Assembly (NCBI RefSeq): GCF_019279795.1
Contig: NC_056730.1
Coordinates: 608,425,198 to 608,489,197, forward strand
Origin: Protopterus annectens
Lineage: Eukaryota; Chordata; Ceratodontiformes; Protopteridae
Direction of reading: 5' to 3'
Length of the DNA stretch: 64,000 nucleotides
Shown here: positions 1-11,835 of the stretch, piece after piece
Numbering within the stretch: position 1 is the stretch's first letter
How the letters are laid out: each line of letters starts with the position of its first letter
The notes under the pieces: generated by a model
What the model was told of the DNA's origin: nothing
The model's database searches: none
Seen by the model: the letters and a program-made list of their open reading frames with translations, nothing else
Position numbers and translations under genes: made by a program

Positions 1-305
1 CAGAACGCGCTACCGAGATTACTAAACACAGCAGTCCCAGAGGCAAACATCTAGGTGCGTGTCATCATCCGCAAAGGCAAAGATGACGGTAGGAAATATC
101 TGTGGTGTGAGGCATCTAAAAGCAAGACTGAGTCCCCAGGCGGATGGGAGCATGCACGCAAACACACACACACAGCAGGGCTGAGAGTCGAACATACACC
201 TAACTATCCTATCACACTACAGCATGACACATTTACAGAATGCGCTACCGAGATTACTAAACACAGCAGTCCCAGAGGCATATTTCTAGGCGCATGTCAT
301 CATCC
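1..305 (-). repeat. Tandem pair of a tRNA-like (SINE-like) unit
   Basis: Positions 1-70 and 236-305 are near-identical, giving a direct repeat with a period of about 235 bp; the first copy is cut by the window edge. On the minus strand the complete unit has a box A-like TAGCGCATTCTG near 250 and a box B-like GTTCGACTC near 190. Their spacing is slightly long, as in class II tRNAs. This suggests a degenerate tRNA-derived SINE or a Pol III-derived satellite. The duplication is seen directly; the tRNA origin is inferred. Confidence 0.45.
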
Positions 306-3300
306 ACACTGACAAGGACGCCGACAGGGATTGTATAGAGAGTGATCAGTCTGAAAGCATACAGACATATTACTGTCCCACGGTAGACATAGACAAACAC
401 ACGGCAGTGGTGTGATCGGGGCAACGTAAGATTTACCGAGCACCACAACAAGACATAGACATGGGACGCACCACAGACAGTAAACCCTTCAAGATAGTCG
501 ACCAGTGTGTACTCGGTAGGCATCCATCGTGACATTGAAAATGGACATCTGTTGCCTGGATGACCACCATGGCTATACAGGATGTCAACAGCCATGCCCA
601 TGCACAGAGGGACATCACCGACACAAGGTGTCACTGGCCATAGCCACATGCTTAGTAATACATATCCGTTCAGACTGTACTATGTGTCGATCTACACAAC
701 GATGTACTGGGCATGCTCACACACTTAACAGTTGCAAAGTGCCGTCTTGCATGAAGATGGAGTCTCAACATGCAAGGGCTCAGTCTGGACTGTCAAGTGT
801 GTCCATCTACACAACAGCATACTGGGCATGCTCACACACTTAGCAGTTGCAAAGGGCCATCTTGCATGCAGATGGAGTCTAAATACAGAAGGGCACAGTA
901 CGGTATAACTGTCCCCACGCACAGGGCGGTCACACACATGCAGTGACAAGTACACACTCAGCTGCCATCACAGCTGTCACAGGTGCAGATCACTGACGTA
1001 CACACCGCAGTCTACACTGTAGCCCTCGAGACATCACCATGTTGTTGCTGCAGCAATACACAGCCATACATTACCACAACACCATGTGACACATGACCAG
1101 TGGACTGTACAGAGGTCTACAGCAACTGTGCAGAGTACACATGTACTGACAGGGTTCCAACAGGTGTTAAGCATTGCAATTATACCACTATACATGACCA
1201 GGTCAGCTCAAGACATACCAGGGGCCCCAGGTCTTACACAGCTGTGATAGATGAGTGTTGCTATACACCAACGAACACACATGTTTGGATATGTCAAACA
1301 TGTGATTGTAGTGGATGTGTGCATGGACCACACACACAACATATATGTACATAGCTTAGCCTTTGCTGTCCCCCGCAGAACAGTGGCCTAAGCAATCATA
1401 CGCACGCAAATGGAAGGTGGGTCCATGTCTGTTGAATGCTCACAGTACAGGAGGTAGCAATGTTGATGGAGGACACATTCCCTGTAGTAGTCGCCCATGA
1501 CACCCGTGATGTCATACCACAGTCCATGTGTTATGTATGGCAACACACATGTCCACCAATAGCAATGCATACAAACATGACTACAAGAGACACATGTAGG
1601 ACCAACACACATGTGCAATCTGTACTGTGCATGCAGCAACCATGCATGTGCAGTGGCCGATGTCCATAACACAGCTGTGCCTAACTACAACATGCAGTCG
1701 CAATGCAGCCCCATCATTGACACCTGTATATGGTGACATACAGACAGTACGGTTGGTTGAACATCATGTATGGAGGGATGTGTGTACATAAAGTGGTGAT
1801 CCACCTGTGTAGATGTATGTGTGCTGGGGATGGCTCACAGGTGTGTCACACGCCATCCTACCATGCCATGTGCAAACAGTACGCTATGTCATTGTTACTT
1901 GACGGTGATGACATAATGAATACACAGCGGTCAGGTGTTACCAACTGTATGTCACATGACACCTGTAACACTGACATCCTCCCATGTGCATATAGCCACA
2001 CAATTGCCATAGTGTTGGTACACATACTGCGGACATTACCGCTGCATGTCTATCAAACAACTCATCATATGGCAGGTGTATCATTCCCAGCACTGCCATG
2101 TGTCTCCGCTTGTGTGACCACACATGCCACATATGGTGGGGACTACGTCCCAGTTGTAACACATCCCTGTACACCATTGTAGAGATCTGTACATACTGCA
2201 GTGTGGAAAGCATGATGTCGGCAGGTGTGGTGCATCACACACATCGGCTATCTGTACACACATATCTGGTCACCACAGTGTGTGTGTGTGTATGTATGTA
2301 TGTATGGCTGTCTGGTGCTTGGTGTGAGGGTATATGCTACCATACAGTGGAAACAGGATCACTAACCCCTCATGGTGATGCAGTCTACTACCATGTTGAT
2401 GCCATCAGTCCCAACCGTACTGGCTACCTGTGCATGTCCCTTCTCTGTGCCATGTCATGTGGGTGCAAAGTACTGCGAGGGTGATGACCACATAGGCAAG
2501 GGTCCACACCTCAACACTATGGGGTGTGCGTTATAGTGCTGTAGACCCCGTGAATGTGGCCATGTTCCTGTACTGTGACAGGGTATTACTGCTACACAGT
2601 GTGGCCTCATGCTATCAGGTGGCCTCTAACGTAATCATTGGCCAGACCGCTGTGTACAACCACTGCACCATGTCAACATACCTGTAATGTCTCCCGGTAT
2701 GTATGTCACATCTTTGTCTGCTGTAGCCTGTTCAACTGACCACATGTTTCAGGTGTAGTATATGTGCGGACATCTGTGTCATGTTCGGACATCTGTGTCA
2801 TGTTCAACTTTCCAACAGTCAGGTTGAGGGTACATTTAGCGTGCTGATATTGCCATACGTGCCTGTGAGTACTCCACAGTTACACATGGGGGACTGCAAA
2901 CACTGCTACCTGTAGGCACATGCCAGTACACCATAGGAGGGAACCAGGGCATCATTACCAACATGCTGTTACTGTTGTAACCGAGACACATACTGTGAAC
3001 ATATCACAATGCATGCTGCACCTGGACTACATGGTATGACTGGTGCATGTCGACAATACACCACTGATGTCACATACACATCTCTCAGTATTCACACACG
3101 ACCAATGCAACATACACATCCCTCAATATGCATACACAAGTAATGTTAGATACACCTCTCACTATTCTGTTCACCCTGTGCATCAGACCATTTGCGCATA
3201 AGCCTGCACCGATGGTGTGGATGACAGGGATGTGGCACAGGCTTCACCAAATGCACAGGGTGATACTGTTTGCCAGGGGCATAGGCTGCACCAATAGATG

Positions 3301-3488
3301 ACATCATGTGTGCGGGTAAGGGCCGGTGATTTGAATGGACATGTCTGTTCCATATGCATGTGGGTGTTGTGGAGCCCTACAGTTGTGTTTGCTGCATGTG
3401 TGTATGTGTGCACACAGTTCTGTCATTTGTGAGGCCTGCACAAGGGTATTATGGACAGCTCCAGATTGTACAGACCAGGTTGTACAGC
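306..3488. other. CA/TG-rich noncoding DNA
   Basis: No gene recognised. The DNA is very rich in TGTG, CACA, ACATG and CATGT words and poor in CG. Open frames here are short and resemble no family. Composition and shared motifs suggest it is the noncoding body of a giant Harbinger-type element rather than host intergenic DNA. Confidence 0.5.
677..885. repeat. 115-bp direct repeat, two copies
   Basis: Two tandem units start near 677 and 792. Both contain CTACACAAC, the motif GGGCATGCTCACACACTTA, and a CAGTTGCAAAG...CTTGCATG segment. The GCATGCTCACACACTT core also occurs twice near 37,509 and 37,574, just downstream of the transposase in the 27.5-60.5 kb element. That links the two regions. Confidence 0.7.
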
Positions 3489-4411
3489 TCACTGTGACTG
3501 GACATGGCCACCTGTCCTGTGCCTGCCAGGGGTTGCACGGGCACTACCAGGCAGAGGTACAGAATGGCTACTGTCCGACGACACATGGCCACTGGAACCG
3601 TGTCCCCGCCAGGAACATCCAGGGCCACGTCCACATGGCCTGCTGTGATCTGGTGTAGACAGCGAAGCACCAGCTGCATTGCTACTGCTACCGGCACTAT
3701 GGGAGCGGCCATGTGAGGTGGCACGCTCACGTTGACCTGCACTAGGTGGTGTAGCTGGCCTACGTCCATGTGTCCTACGCCTCACGCCTACCAGATCTTC
3801 CAGCACAGACAGCTCATGCTCACAGATTGCCATGCCACGGTCAAGGATTCTGACCATGTCACCCAATCGCCTGTCCAGAACATCAGCAAGCTGCTGTTGA
3901 GCACCTGCCAATGCCTGGATGTTGTTGTTTAGGGTACTGATAGCAGCCCTCTGCAGCCTCTGCCCTTCTCTGTTCTGCCGTTCGGCACATGCCTGTGCCA
4001 CCATTACAGTCTGGAACATGTGTCTGGTGATCCCAGCTGCTGCGCTATGTCCTGCAGGTGCATGTCTGCCAGAGGTCCTCCTATGAGCAGCACCAGTCAC
4101 ATGCCTGTGTGACACATCTGCAGTCAGTATACTGCCACCATGGTGTGGAGACACACCTTCTGTAGCCACCACACGTTCCTGTTCAACGCTAACAAACACT
4201 GACTGTCCTTCCTCTATGGCTACTGTAGATGCGGTATGTGTTGGCAGCTGAACTGTGTGTGGGAAAGAGGGGGACATAGCTGGGATGGCAACAGTTGGCA
4301 CAGATTCAGCACCTGACACCCCTGCCTGTACCTTGTGCATATGTTCATCACTTCTAGCATCTGTGGGGACACTATCAGATGGACTGCAGGAGGGTAACGC
4401 ACCTACATCAC
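3489..4411 (-). pseudogene. Harbinger-associated SANT gene copy 1, exon 2 (C-terminal part)
   Basis: This minus-strand exon follows a good 3' splice site (pyrimidine tract then CATTCACAG) at 4412-4414 and runs open to a stop at 3489. The product is Ser/Pro/Thr-rich at first. It then has a helical stretch around LNNNIQALAGAQQQLADVLD, likely coiled coil, and a basic Gly/Arg/Ser-rich tail. This is the layout of the C-terminal half of MYB/SANT proteins that accompany PIF/Harbinger transposases. Exon 1 at 12,246-11,836 ends in phase 1 and this exon completes that codon (G + GT). A homologous exon at 49,055-48,165 has the same start. The open frame continues upstream through the CA microsatellite, but that part should be intron. 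Function beyond partner protein is inferred. Confidence 0.6.
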
Positions 4412-4445
4412 CTGTGAATGCAAGGAAAGAATCTAAATTACAATA

Positions 4446-4605
<160 letters not shown>

Positions 4606-4744
4606 CTGACACACACACACTGACATGCACACTGACACACCATGCATGTGAGATGACAGATGGCATGCAGCATGTTTGTGATACAGCTGACAGCATGCAG
4701 CTCAGATATCAATAGTGTTTGTAAGCATACCCCCTGGAATGCAC

Positions 4745-4949
4745 ACTACAGCAGGCAGGTGTCATGTCATTATCCATCCCGTACCTCCATGAGAACTACA
4801 AGGTGTTATTTAGCCATGTGCCACAGCATGCACAGCAGCGGGATGACCTGTGGCAGGATCTTCACAGGAGGGTCAACGAAGTGGGCTGCCACAACCGCAC
4901 CTACCAGCAGGTGTGCAGACACTGCACGGACTTGATACGATCATGGTAG
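4745..4949 (+). pseudogene. SANT gene exon 1 fragment, inverted relative to the gene
   Basis: Plus-strand sequence encodes IPYLHENYKVLFSHVPQHAQ, then DLWQDLHRRVNEVGCHNRTY and a QVCRHCTDLIR end. It closely matches the SANT domain of exon 1 at 12,246-11,836 but lies on the opposite strand, about 300 bp from exon 2. It lacks the first ~15 residues and everything after the SANT domain, ending near 4949. It keeps the uninterrupted reading DDLWQDL where the 12 kb copy has an extra base. It is probably an inverted partial duplication or a fragment of a separate element. Confidence 0.65.
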
Positions 4950-6589
4950 TATGCATGCATCCCGGTGATACACCATGTGGACCACAACAGGATAACAGTA
5001 CACATGGCTGACATGACCTTGACATGTAATCTGCTGACGTGTGCATTAACATGCATGCATGCCTGACACAATGGTGTCCTGACACATGTACAGCATTGTA
5101 CTGGGTATCACATTGTGGTGTTGTCCATATGCCTTACAGATAGAATGCATGTTGAGCAAATGGTCATGGGCATGGTAGGGGACTGTGAGCCATCTACATT
5201 GCTGTACAGTATGATGTACAGACACTGTGCCATTGCATGGCATCATGAGGCATCTATATTGCTAAACAGTGCATGTTATGTACGCATTGCATATCCAGAA
5301 CTGCATGAATACCCATGACATACCTGTGGATTGTGACCTACGATGCTGAGGTGTATACACACCAAACCATGCTGTGTCATATGACAGGTCACTGGAGGAC
5401 ATACAGATGACACCCCTGCACGATGACTACAGATTGTTAGCCACCTGGCAACCATGTCCACACATAGTGGACCTATCACGTCACCATTTCACACATGACA
5501 TTGATGTACCACGCACACAAGGTGCACAGCTAACAGTGATGTCCTATGGCGGGAGGGGAAAAGTACAGTATCTGTGGCCTGGTGTTACTGTCAGTGGAAT
5601 CTGTGAAGGTGACTACCATCATGCTATGACACAGACGTCATGTTCAACACATCTTATGAGGTACACGTCACTGACACCTCCACTAGCTGTGCACAGGCAT
5701 TTAGGATGTGCAGCGTACCACATCACCTGTACAATCGGTCAAGTATGGCTGTAATTGGACCATGTGTGGACAAAGTGGGGCAGGGTGTATCCACATCCCA
5801 TCTTCTGTGTGGCTACGTATCTCTGGCCATCCCCCATGGCCATGTGTGCACATGTGTTGGTCATGTATGTGATGGCCATCTATCACACATGTCTGTGTTG
5901 TCCCATATGACATACACCCATAGATGTTGGATATGTCACCATCCACAGGGCTATGCAGACAACAGGTGTATGTGTGGTATGTGGGGTATGGGTTATGGGA
6001 AATTGTGACAATATTGCAACCAAAACGCTACGTGTCTCAGACATGTCGGATGGAACATCACAATGTGTGAAACCATTGCAGGGGCATATAACACAATGGT
6101 GACGCCTGTGGTCTGCCCATATCACTGCTTACTGTGCGATACTGGTTTGTGTACCACATGTTTTGTTCCACTGTATAGTACATATGCCTCCATTGTAGAA
6201 CACCTCCACCATTGTATGCACAGCTGGACACACATGTAGCAATAACAAATACTGTAGTTTCATGTCTGTGTATCATTTCAGTTGTATATATTGCACATGG
6301 GTGGTCTGTGTGGATGATGGGTGATGCGACCTGTATATCCATGTATTAACTGGCCACATGGTGAATAGCTCTATGCTTTGACATGCCTGATACTGATCAC
6401 AGTCTCACCTGCAACAGACTCTTGTTTGTGCGGCACGCCAGAGGTACCTGTATAGGGTGACACAGCAGTATGAACATTATCCATGACTGCATGACAGCCA
6501 CAGGGTGCACAGTGCAAGTTAACATATTCGCCTGTACAATAGCATATAGTCAGCACATGTGTGCATACCATACCTCTCAATCTCTTAGA
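4950..6589. other. CA/TG-rich noncoding DNA (intron of SANT gene copy 1)
   Basis: No gene or clear structure. It has the same TGTG/CACA-rich composition as 306-3488. On the minus strand it lies between exons 1 and 2 of SANT gene copy 1, so it is inferred to be intron. Confidence 0.45.
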
Positions 6590-6607
6590 ACAATAAATGT
6601 GGACAAA
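6590..6607. repeat. Target site duplication, left (18 bp)
   Basis: ACAATAAATGTGGACAAA here is repeated exactly at 11,433-11,450. The two copies bracket the Penelope-like insertion, showing that the whole inverted structure went in as one unit. Confidence 0.9.
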
Positions 6608-6737
6608 AAAATCTTAGAGGTGTGCAACATGCGCTGTAAGGATAAATCCAGTTGGAAGGTTCAGGTAAACAAGTAGAATAAGTCACAGTCCATAGAGTTC
6701 ATTAAAATCCAGGTTTAATGACAAAACAGAATAAAAA

Positions 6738-6794
6738 CTGCAGGAGTAAGCGCTTTCGCGTTGTATCCAACGCTTCATCAGACATAAAATGCAG
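6738..6794 (-). ncRNA. Hammerhead ribozyme (type I, Penelope type), minus-strand copy
   Basis: Read on the minus strand this matches the motif at 11,181-11,237: CTGATGA core, GCGTTG/CAACGC stem II with GATA loop, GAAA, then the self-complementary AGCGCT and T at the cleavage position. Outer CTGCA and TGCAG segments pair as stem I around an internal loop. It lies 3' of the GIY-YIG coding part. Confidence 0.8.
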
Positions 6795-7016
6795 CAAAGA
6801 GCAAATCATTTAAATACATAACAAGTGTCAGCAATTAACAAATCACATGCTGAACATGATTTAAGGTAGTGTATCATTAAAAGGGCAATGTAAAATTAAG
6901 AACAAGCATTGTTGTGTGTGCATGTATATATAAAAATCAATGTTGCAAAGGTCTGTTTATTAGGAATGGTCTGAGTGTGAATCTGTCATTAAGTCCAAGC
7001 CTATGGGCTTGTAATT

Positions 7017-9939
7017 TCAAGATCCATTTCCTTGCCTCTCCTCAGTATTGTTCCTAATATTGCCTAGTCTTCCTCCTTTGTGAACAAGTTCCAAGACCTT
7101 GAATTTGAAACAGTGTGAGGCATCGCTATCTAAGACATGTTTGGCCAAGGCATTGGTAGTATTGGCTTTCTCGATGGCATAAATATGTTCACGATTCTCA
7201 CGAAGGGTCCTGGTAGTCATCCCAACATAGAATAATTTACATGCCTGACACTCAGCTACATATACCAGGTTGGTGGAAGTGCAATCAGCATAAAACATGG
7301 ATGTATACCTATGTCCTGTGATTGGGTGAATAAAACAATCTGAAGTAGCTATGAACTTGCACTGATTGCAAGAAAACAAGGATATGTGCCCTTCTTCTTC
7401 AAACTCCTGCTAACTGAAGGCTTCCTATCATAACAAAGAAGTCTGTTTAGAGAATACATGTTCTTGTAGGCTACTTGTGGTCTATTATCAACTAACTTTT
7501 GATGTTATCATCTAACAACAACATTCTCCAGTTGTTGTTGAGAACTTGTAGGACATGACTGTTTTATTAGTGTAAGGAATAACTATTCTATTTGTGGTAG
7601 AACTATTCCTAACATGTGGGGTCCATCTTTGTCCTCTTTAGGAGTGGAGTCCCTTTGCCAGTTCTAAAATGATCACCATCCCGTATGTTTTGTATACTTT
7701 TGACTATCATATCCTCTATGTATAAAATTGCTGGCTAGTTGTAACTTGTGGTCATCATAAGTGGAGTCGAGAGTTGTTAGTCTCGACATCCTCGTAACTT
7801 GATTGGTTACAATATTCTCATATACATGCCTGGGATGCATGCTATTGCGATGTAATAAGTTGTTCCTCCAGCACTCTTTCCTATACAATTCAGTGTCAAA
7901 ACCATTGTCAGTCTTAACGACCTTCACATCTAAAAATGCCATCTCCTTGTCTGAGTGATTACATTCAAAACTAAGAAATTCTGTGGTGTGATTTAAATAG
8001 GACACGAATTCAAGTAGCTGTTCTAGTGTGCCACCCCATATAATAAAACGTCATCTACAAATCTATTATAATATTTGAGATGTTAAAAGCTGTTATCGTT
8101 GCCATGGACATAAATGTCCTCCCATTGTGCCAATACTAAGTTTGCATATGCATTGGCACATGGCGTCCATCGCTACACCTTTAGTCTGAAGGTAATACTT
8201 GTTGTCATAAAATAAAACATTATATTCAAGGACAAGTTCCAAAAGTGACATCCATCTAGAGATATTGTGAGTAGGAAGCATCTGTTTTACAAAAAAAGCT
8301 CTAACATGTTCCATCCCAATGTCATTGGGTATGGATGTAAACAGTGATTTCACATCAAGACTAACCAGAATGTCACTCATTTCAAACAAGGTGGAATTAA
8401 GATATGTAGTCAAGTTTTCCAAAAATCAGTAGTGTCTTTCAGTATATGTTTAACATTGGAAACAATAGGTTTGAACATTTTATCCAAATAAATGGAAATT
8501 GGCTCAGTGAGCCATCCTTTACTAGACACAATAGGTCTCAAAGAAAGGTTGTCTAATCCTTTATGGATTTTTGGAAGTCCTCTAAATGATGGAACAAGAG
8601 GATTGTCAACCAACATATAGGAATATAATTCTTTGTCAATGACATCAGTTAACAACAATTCATAAAGATGACTATGGACCTCCTAATTAGGTTATTAAGA
8701 TCATAACTCTGTATGAAGAAATAAGTGTCATTGTCAGATAACATCTTTTTCATTGTGTCTGTATAGAATGATCTATCCATTACAACCACGGCACCACCTT
8801 TGTCGGCTTGCCTAATGACAATGTTATCATTGTTCCTCAAACTATTAATGGCAGCTCTTTCCTCTGAGGTAGTATTGTAGAAGCATGGTTTAGTATCTTT
8901 GTTATTATAAAGTTCAAATAAATCAAGCTCACAGGCTTGTTCAAATGCTTCCAATATCGGATGTTGTTGTGGAAGAAAAGCAGATGGTTTTCTAAAAGGC
9001 ATATGGTTCCTAGCATTAACCTGATTAGATTCATGACCATGGAGCAATTTCAGCCCTAGATTTCTCGTGAACATTTTGATATCAATTATAATGTCAGTCA
9101 AATCATTACTGGCGGAGGGTATAAACCCCAAGCCCTTGTTCAAGACAGAAACTTCATGTACACTTAAACTATAACAAGAAATATTTACCACTAGGTCCTC
9201 TGAATCTGCATTTGCTGTTTTTTCATGTGTAAATTGGTCTCTTCTGAATTTTTTCTTTTGACTGCCCTTCCTTGTGGAGACCAAGTCCTCCTTTCGAAGG
9301 GTCTGAAGGGCAGTGGAAAAGAAGGAAGCCCATCGCCTAAGCCTTGAATCTCGTTGTCCATCGACACTACAAATGTGTCAATTGGAAGCTGCTTGCGTCT
9401 TACATCGCTTCCCCTGAGTCGGGGACTCAGTGTGTTACCAGCTGTTTGTGGATGTATATTAGTTCCATCGTGATCTTCGGCATGTATTAGTGCCTCAACA
9501 ACAACCTGCTTGGAAGCAGGAACAAGAGCAGCATTCGTTGTTACATCTGTGTGAGAGATGTGTGTATTCGCATCGCCGCATCTGCTGATGATGTCATCCG
9601 TTGGTCGATTCCGCTCGAGCTCGATGAATATTTGAAGAAACAGCTGATCCATAAGTTGTTATGTTGAACTGTCGCTAGTCATGTCACGGGCCAAGAGAAA
9701 ACTTGGCCGTTTTGAAAATCTAAGAAGTCTCTCTCGAGCTTCTTCTTCTTCTCTTGTAGAGATTTGAAATCTACAGATGTTAGTGAATGTTTCAAGTCAG
9801 TTGATAGAGTATTCAGTTCATGCTGCCCAAGAACATCGGCGAGCTCATTCTCTATGACTTTAATTTCATCAACAAGGGATGCAATGAGAGTGTTATAATG
9901 TTCAATTAATATTTTAATATATGCAAAGCTGGTATCCAA
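7017..9939 (-). pseudogene. Penelope-like polyprotein (RT + GIY-YIG), broken
   Basis: Several minus-strand frames read in order N to C. 9,939-9,679 is a Glu/Lys/Leu-rich coiled-coil-like start. 9,652-9,191 is a linker. 9,284-8,649 contains IRQADKGGAVVVMD, a hallmark of Penelope RTs. 8,658-8,410 has the RGLPKIHKG and RPIVSSKGW motifs. 8,422-8,093 has LVSLDVKSLFTSIP, the first catalytic Asp region. FVDDV follows near 8,055. 8,005-7,673 is the thumb region. 7,379-7,017 has a Cys-rich SCNQCKF segment and the GIY-YIG signature VYVAECQACKLFYVGMT. The product would copy element RNA at a nicked target in the nucleus. At least four frameshifts make it nonfunctional. The Cys-rich segment before GIY-YIG suggests the Neptune/Penelope group; the clade is not proven. 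Confidence 0.85.
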
Positions 9940-9942
9940 GTT

Positions 9943-10958
9943 TAGAACAGCTACTTGAATTCGTGTCCTATTTAAATCACACCACAGAATTTCTTAGTTT
10001 TGAATGTAATCACTCAGACAAGGAGATGGCATTTTTAGATGTGAAGGTCGTTAAGACTGACAATGGTTTTGACACTGAATTGTATAGGAAAGAGTGCTGG
10101 AGGAACAACTTATTACATCGCAATAGCATGCATCCCAGGCATGTATATGAGAATATTGTAACCAATCAAGTTACGAGGATGTCGAGACTAACAACTCTCG
10201 ACTCCACTTATGATGACCACAAGTTACAACTAGCCAGCAATTTTATACATAGAGGATATGATAGTCAAAGAGTATACAAAAACATACGGGATGGTGATCA
10301 TTTTAGAACTGGCAAAGGGACTCCACTCCTAAAGAGGACAAAGATGGACCCCCCACATGTTAGGAATAGTTCTACCACAAATAGAATAGTTATTCCTTAC
10401 ACTAATAAAACAGTCATGTCCTACAAGTTCTCAACAACAACTGGAGAATGTTGTTGTTAGATGATAACATCAAAAAGTTAGTTGATAATAGACCACAAGT
10501 AGCCTACAAGAACATGTATTCTCTAAACAGACTTCTTTGTTATGATAGGAAGCCTTCAGTTAGCAGGAGTTTGAAGAAGAAGGGCACATATCCTTGTTTT
10601 TCTTGCAATCAGTGCAAGTTCATAGCTACTTCAGATTGTTTTATTCACCCAATCACAGGACATAGGTATACATCCATGTTTTATGCTGATTGCACTTCCA
10701 CCAACCTGGTATATGTAGCTGAGTGTCAGGCATGTAAATTATTCTATGTTGGGATGACTACCAGGACCCTTCGTGAGCGAATACGTGAACATATTTATGC
10801 CATCGAAAGCCAATACTACCAATGCCTTGGCCAAACATGTCTTAGATAGCGATGCCTCACACTGTTTCAAATTCAAGGTCTTGGAACTTGTTCACAAAGG
10901 AGGAAGACTAGGCAATATTAGGAACAATACTGAGGAGAAGGAAGGAAATGGATCTTGA
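9943..10958 (+). pseudogene. Penelope-like element, truncated copy: RT thumb + GIY-YIG
   Basis: This plus-strand copy starts inside the RT just after the FVDD region (LEQLLEFVSYLNHTTEFLSF) and runs through the thumb and the Cys-rich segment to GIY-YIG (LVYVAECQACKLFYVGMTTR, then LRERIREHIY). It is the inverted partner of 8,025-7,017. A frameshift near 10,440-10,460 follows a TGTTGTTGTTAG stop. A second lies near 10,805, where two bases present in the minus copy are missing. The arms carry different indels, so together they approximate the intact frame, but neither encodes a complete protein. Confidence 0.85.
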
Positions 10959-11180
10959 AATTACAAGCCCATAGGCTTGGACTTAATGACAGATTCACAC
11001 TCAGACCATTCCTAATAAACAGACCTTTGCAACATTGATTTTTATATATACATGCACACACAACAATGCTTGTTCTTAATTTTACATTGCCCTTTTAATG
11101 ATACACTACCTTAAATCATGTTCAGCATGTGATTTGTTAATTGCTGACACTTGTTATGTATTTAAATGATTTGCTCTTTG

Positions 11181-11237
11181 CTGCATTTTATGTCTGATGA
11201 AGCGTTGGATACAACGCGAAAGCGCTTACTCCTGCAG
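11181..11237 (+). ncRNA. Hammerhead ribozyme (type I, Penelope type), plus-strand copy
   Basis: Stem I 5' strand CTGCA (11,181-11,185) and GT (11,192-11,193) precede the CTGATGA core (11,194-11,200). Stem II is GCGTTG/CAACGC with a GATA loop. GAAA is at 11,218-11,221. Stem III is the 6-nt palindrome AGCGCT (11,221-11,226). The predicted cleavage base is T11,227, followed by AC and TGCAG, which close stem I around an internal loop. The palindromic, loop-less stem III matches the dimeric hammerheads reported for Penelope-like retroelements. Activity is inferred. Confidence 0.82.
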
Positions 11238-11432
11238 TTTTTATTCTGTTTTGTCATTAAACCTGGATTTTAATGAACTCTATGGACTGTGACTTATTCT
11301 ACTTGTTTACCTGAACCTTCCAACTGGATTTATCCTTACAGCGCATGTTGCACACCTCTAAGATTTTTTTGTGTTCATGATTTGTTCTTAACAGAGGGTG
11401 CTTTACCTGGCAATATATTGGTTTTTAATTCT

Positions 11433-11450
11433 ACAATAAATGTGGACAAA
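11433..11450. repeat. Target site duplication, right (18 bp)
   Basis: Exact repeat of 6,590-6,607, marking the right end of the Penelope insertion. Confidence 0.9.
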
Positions 11451-11835
11451 GCCTACTATGATGGGGGACATATAGGGACAACTATGACATATTGCTCTTA
11501 CTAATTTAGAAATTTGCTAGACTAATAGGTTTGCATGCACATGGGTTTTACACAGAATGTGCAGTCGTAAACACAAATGTATGTTATCATTTAATGACTC
11601 CATTCCTCAGCAATTTGCCAGAAAGGGACAGATATTAAGGGGAACACACCGACAATATGAGACAGACATCTGGACATCCTGCAAATACCTGTACAGTTCA
11701 GAGGTATGGTGCATACACAGGGTAGCATAAAGCATGTGTGTCCACATACCTTACATATGTTGTGACATTACATGATGTACACTGACACATGCACGTACGT
11801 AGGATATACTAGCCATATCTTCAGTACTGACTTAC

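Larger units (their letters stand above)
6608..11432 (-). mobile_element. Penelope-like element with inverted partial copy (compound insertion)
   Basis: An approximately 4.8 kb insertion bounded by 18-bp target duplications. A long minus-strand copy (about 9,940 to 6,608) carries an N-terminal region, RT and GIY-YIG endonuclease. It is joined near 9,943 to a 5'-truncated plus-strand copy (9,943-11,432). Positions 6,608-8,025 and 9,943-11,366 form inverted arms of about 1.42 kb, nearly identical apart from small indels. The plus copy reaches about 60 bp further at its 3' end. Penelope-like elements are known for partial extra copies (pseudo-LTRs) in direct or inverted orientation and for hammerhead motifs; both are seen here. 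It interrupts the inferred intron of the SANT gene and so is younger than that element. Confidence 0.88.
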
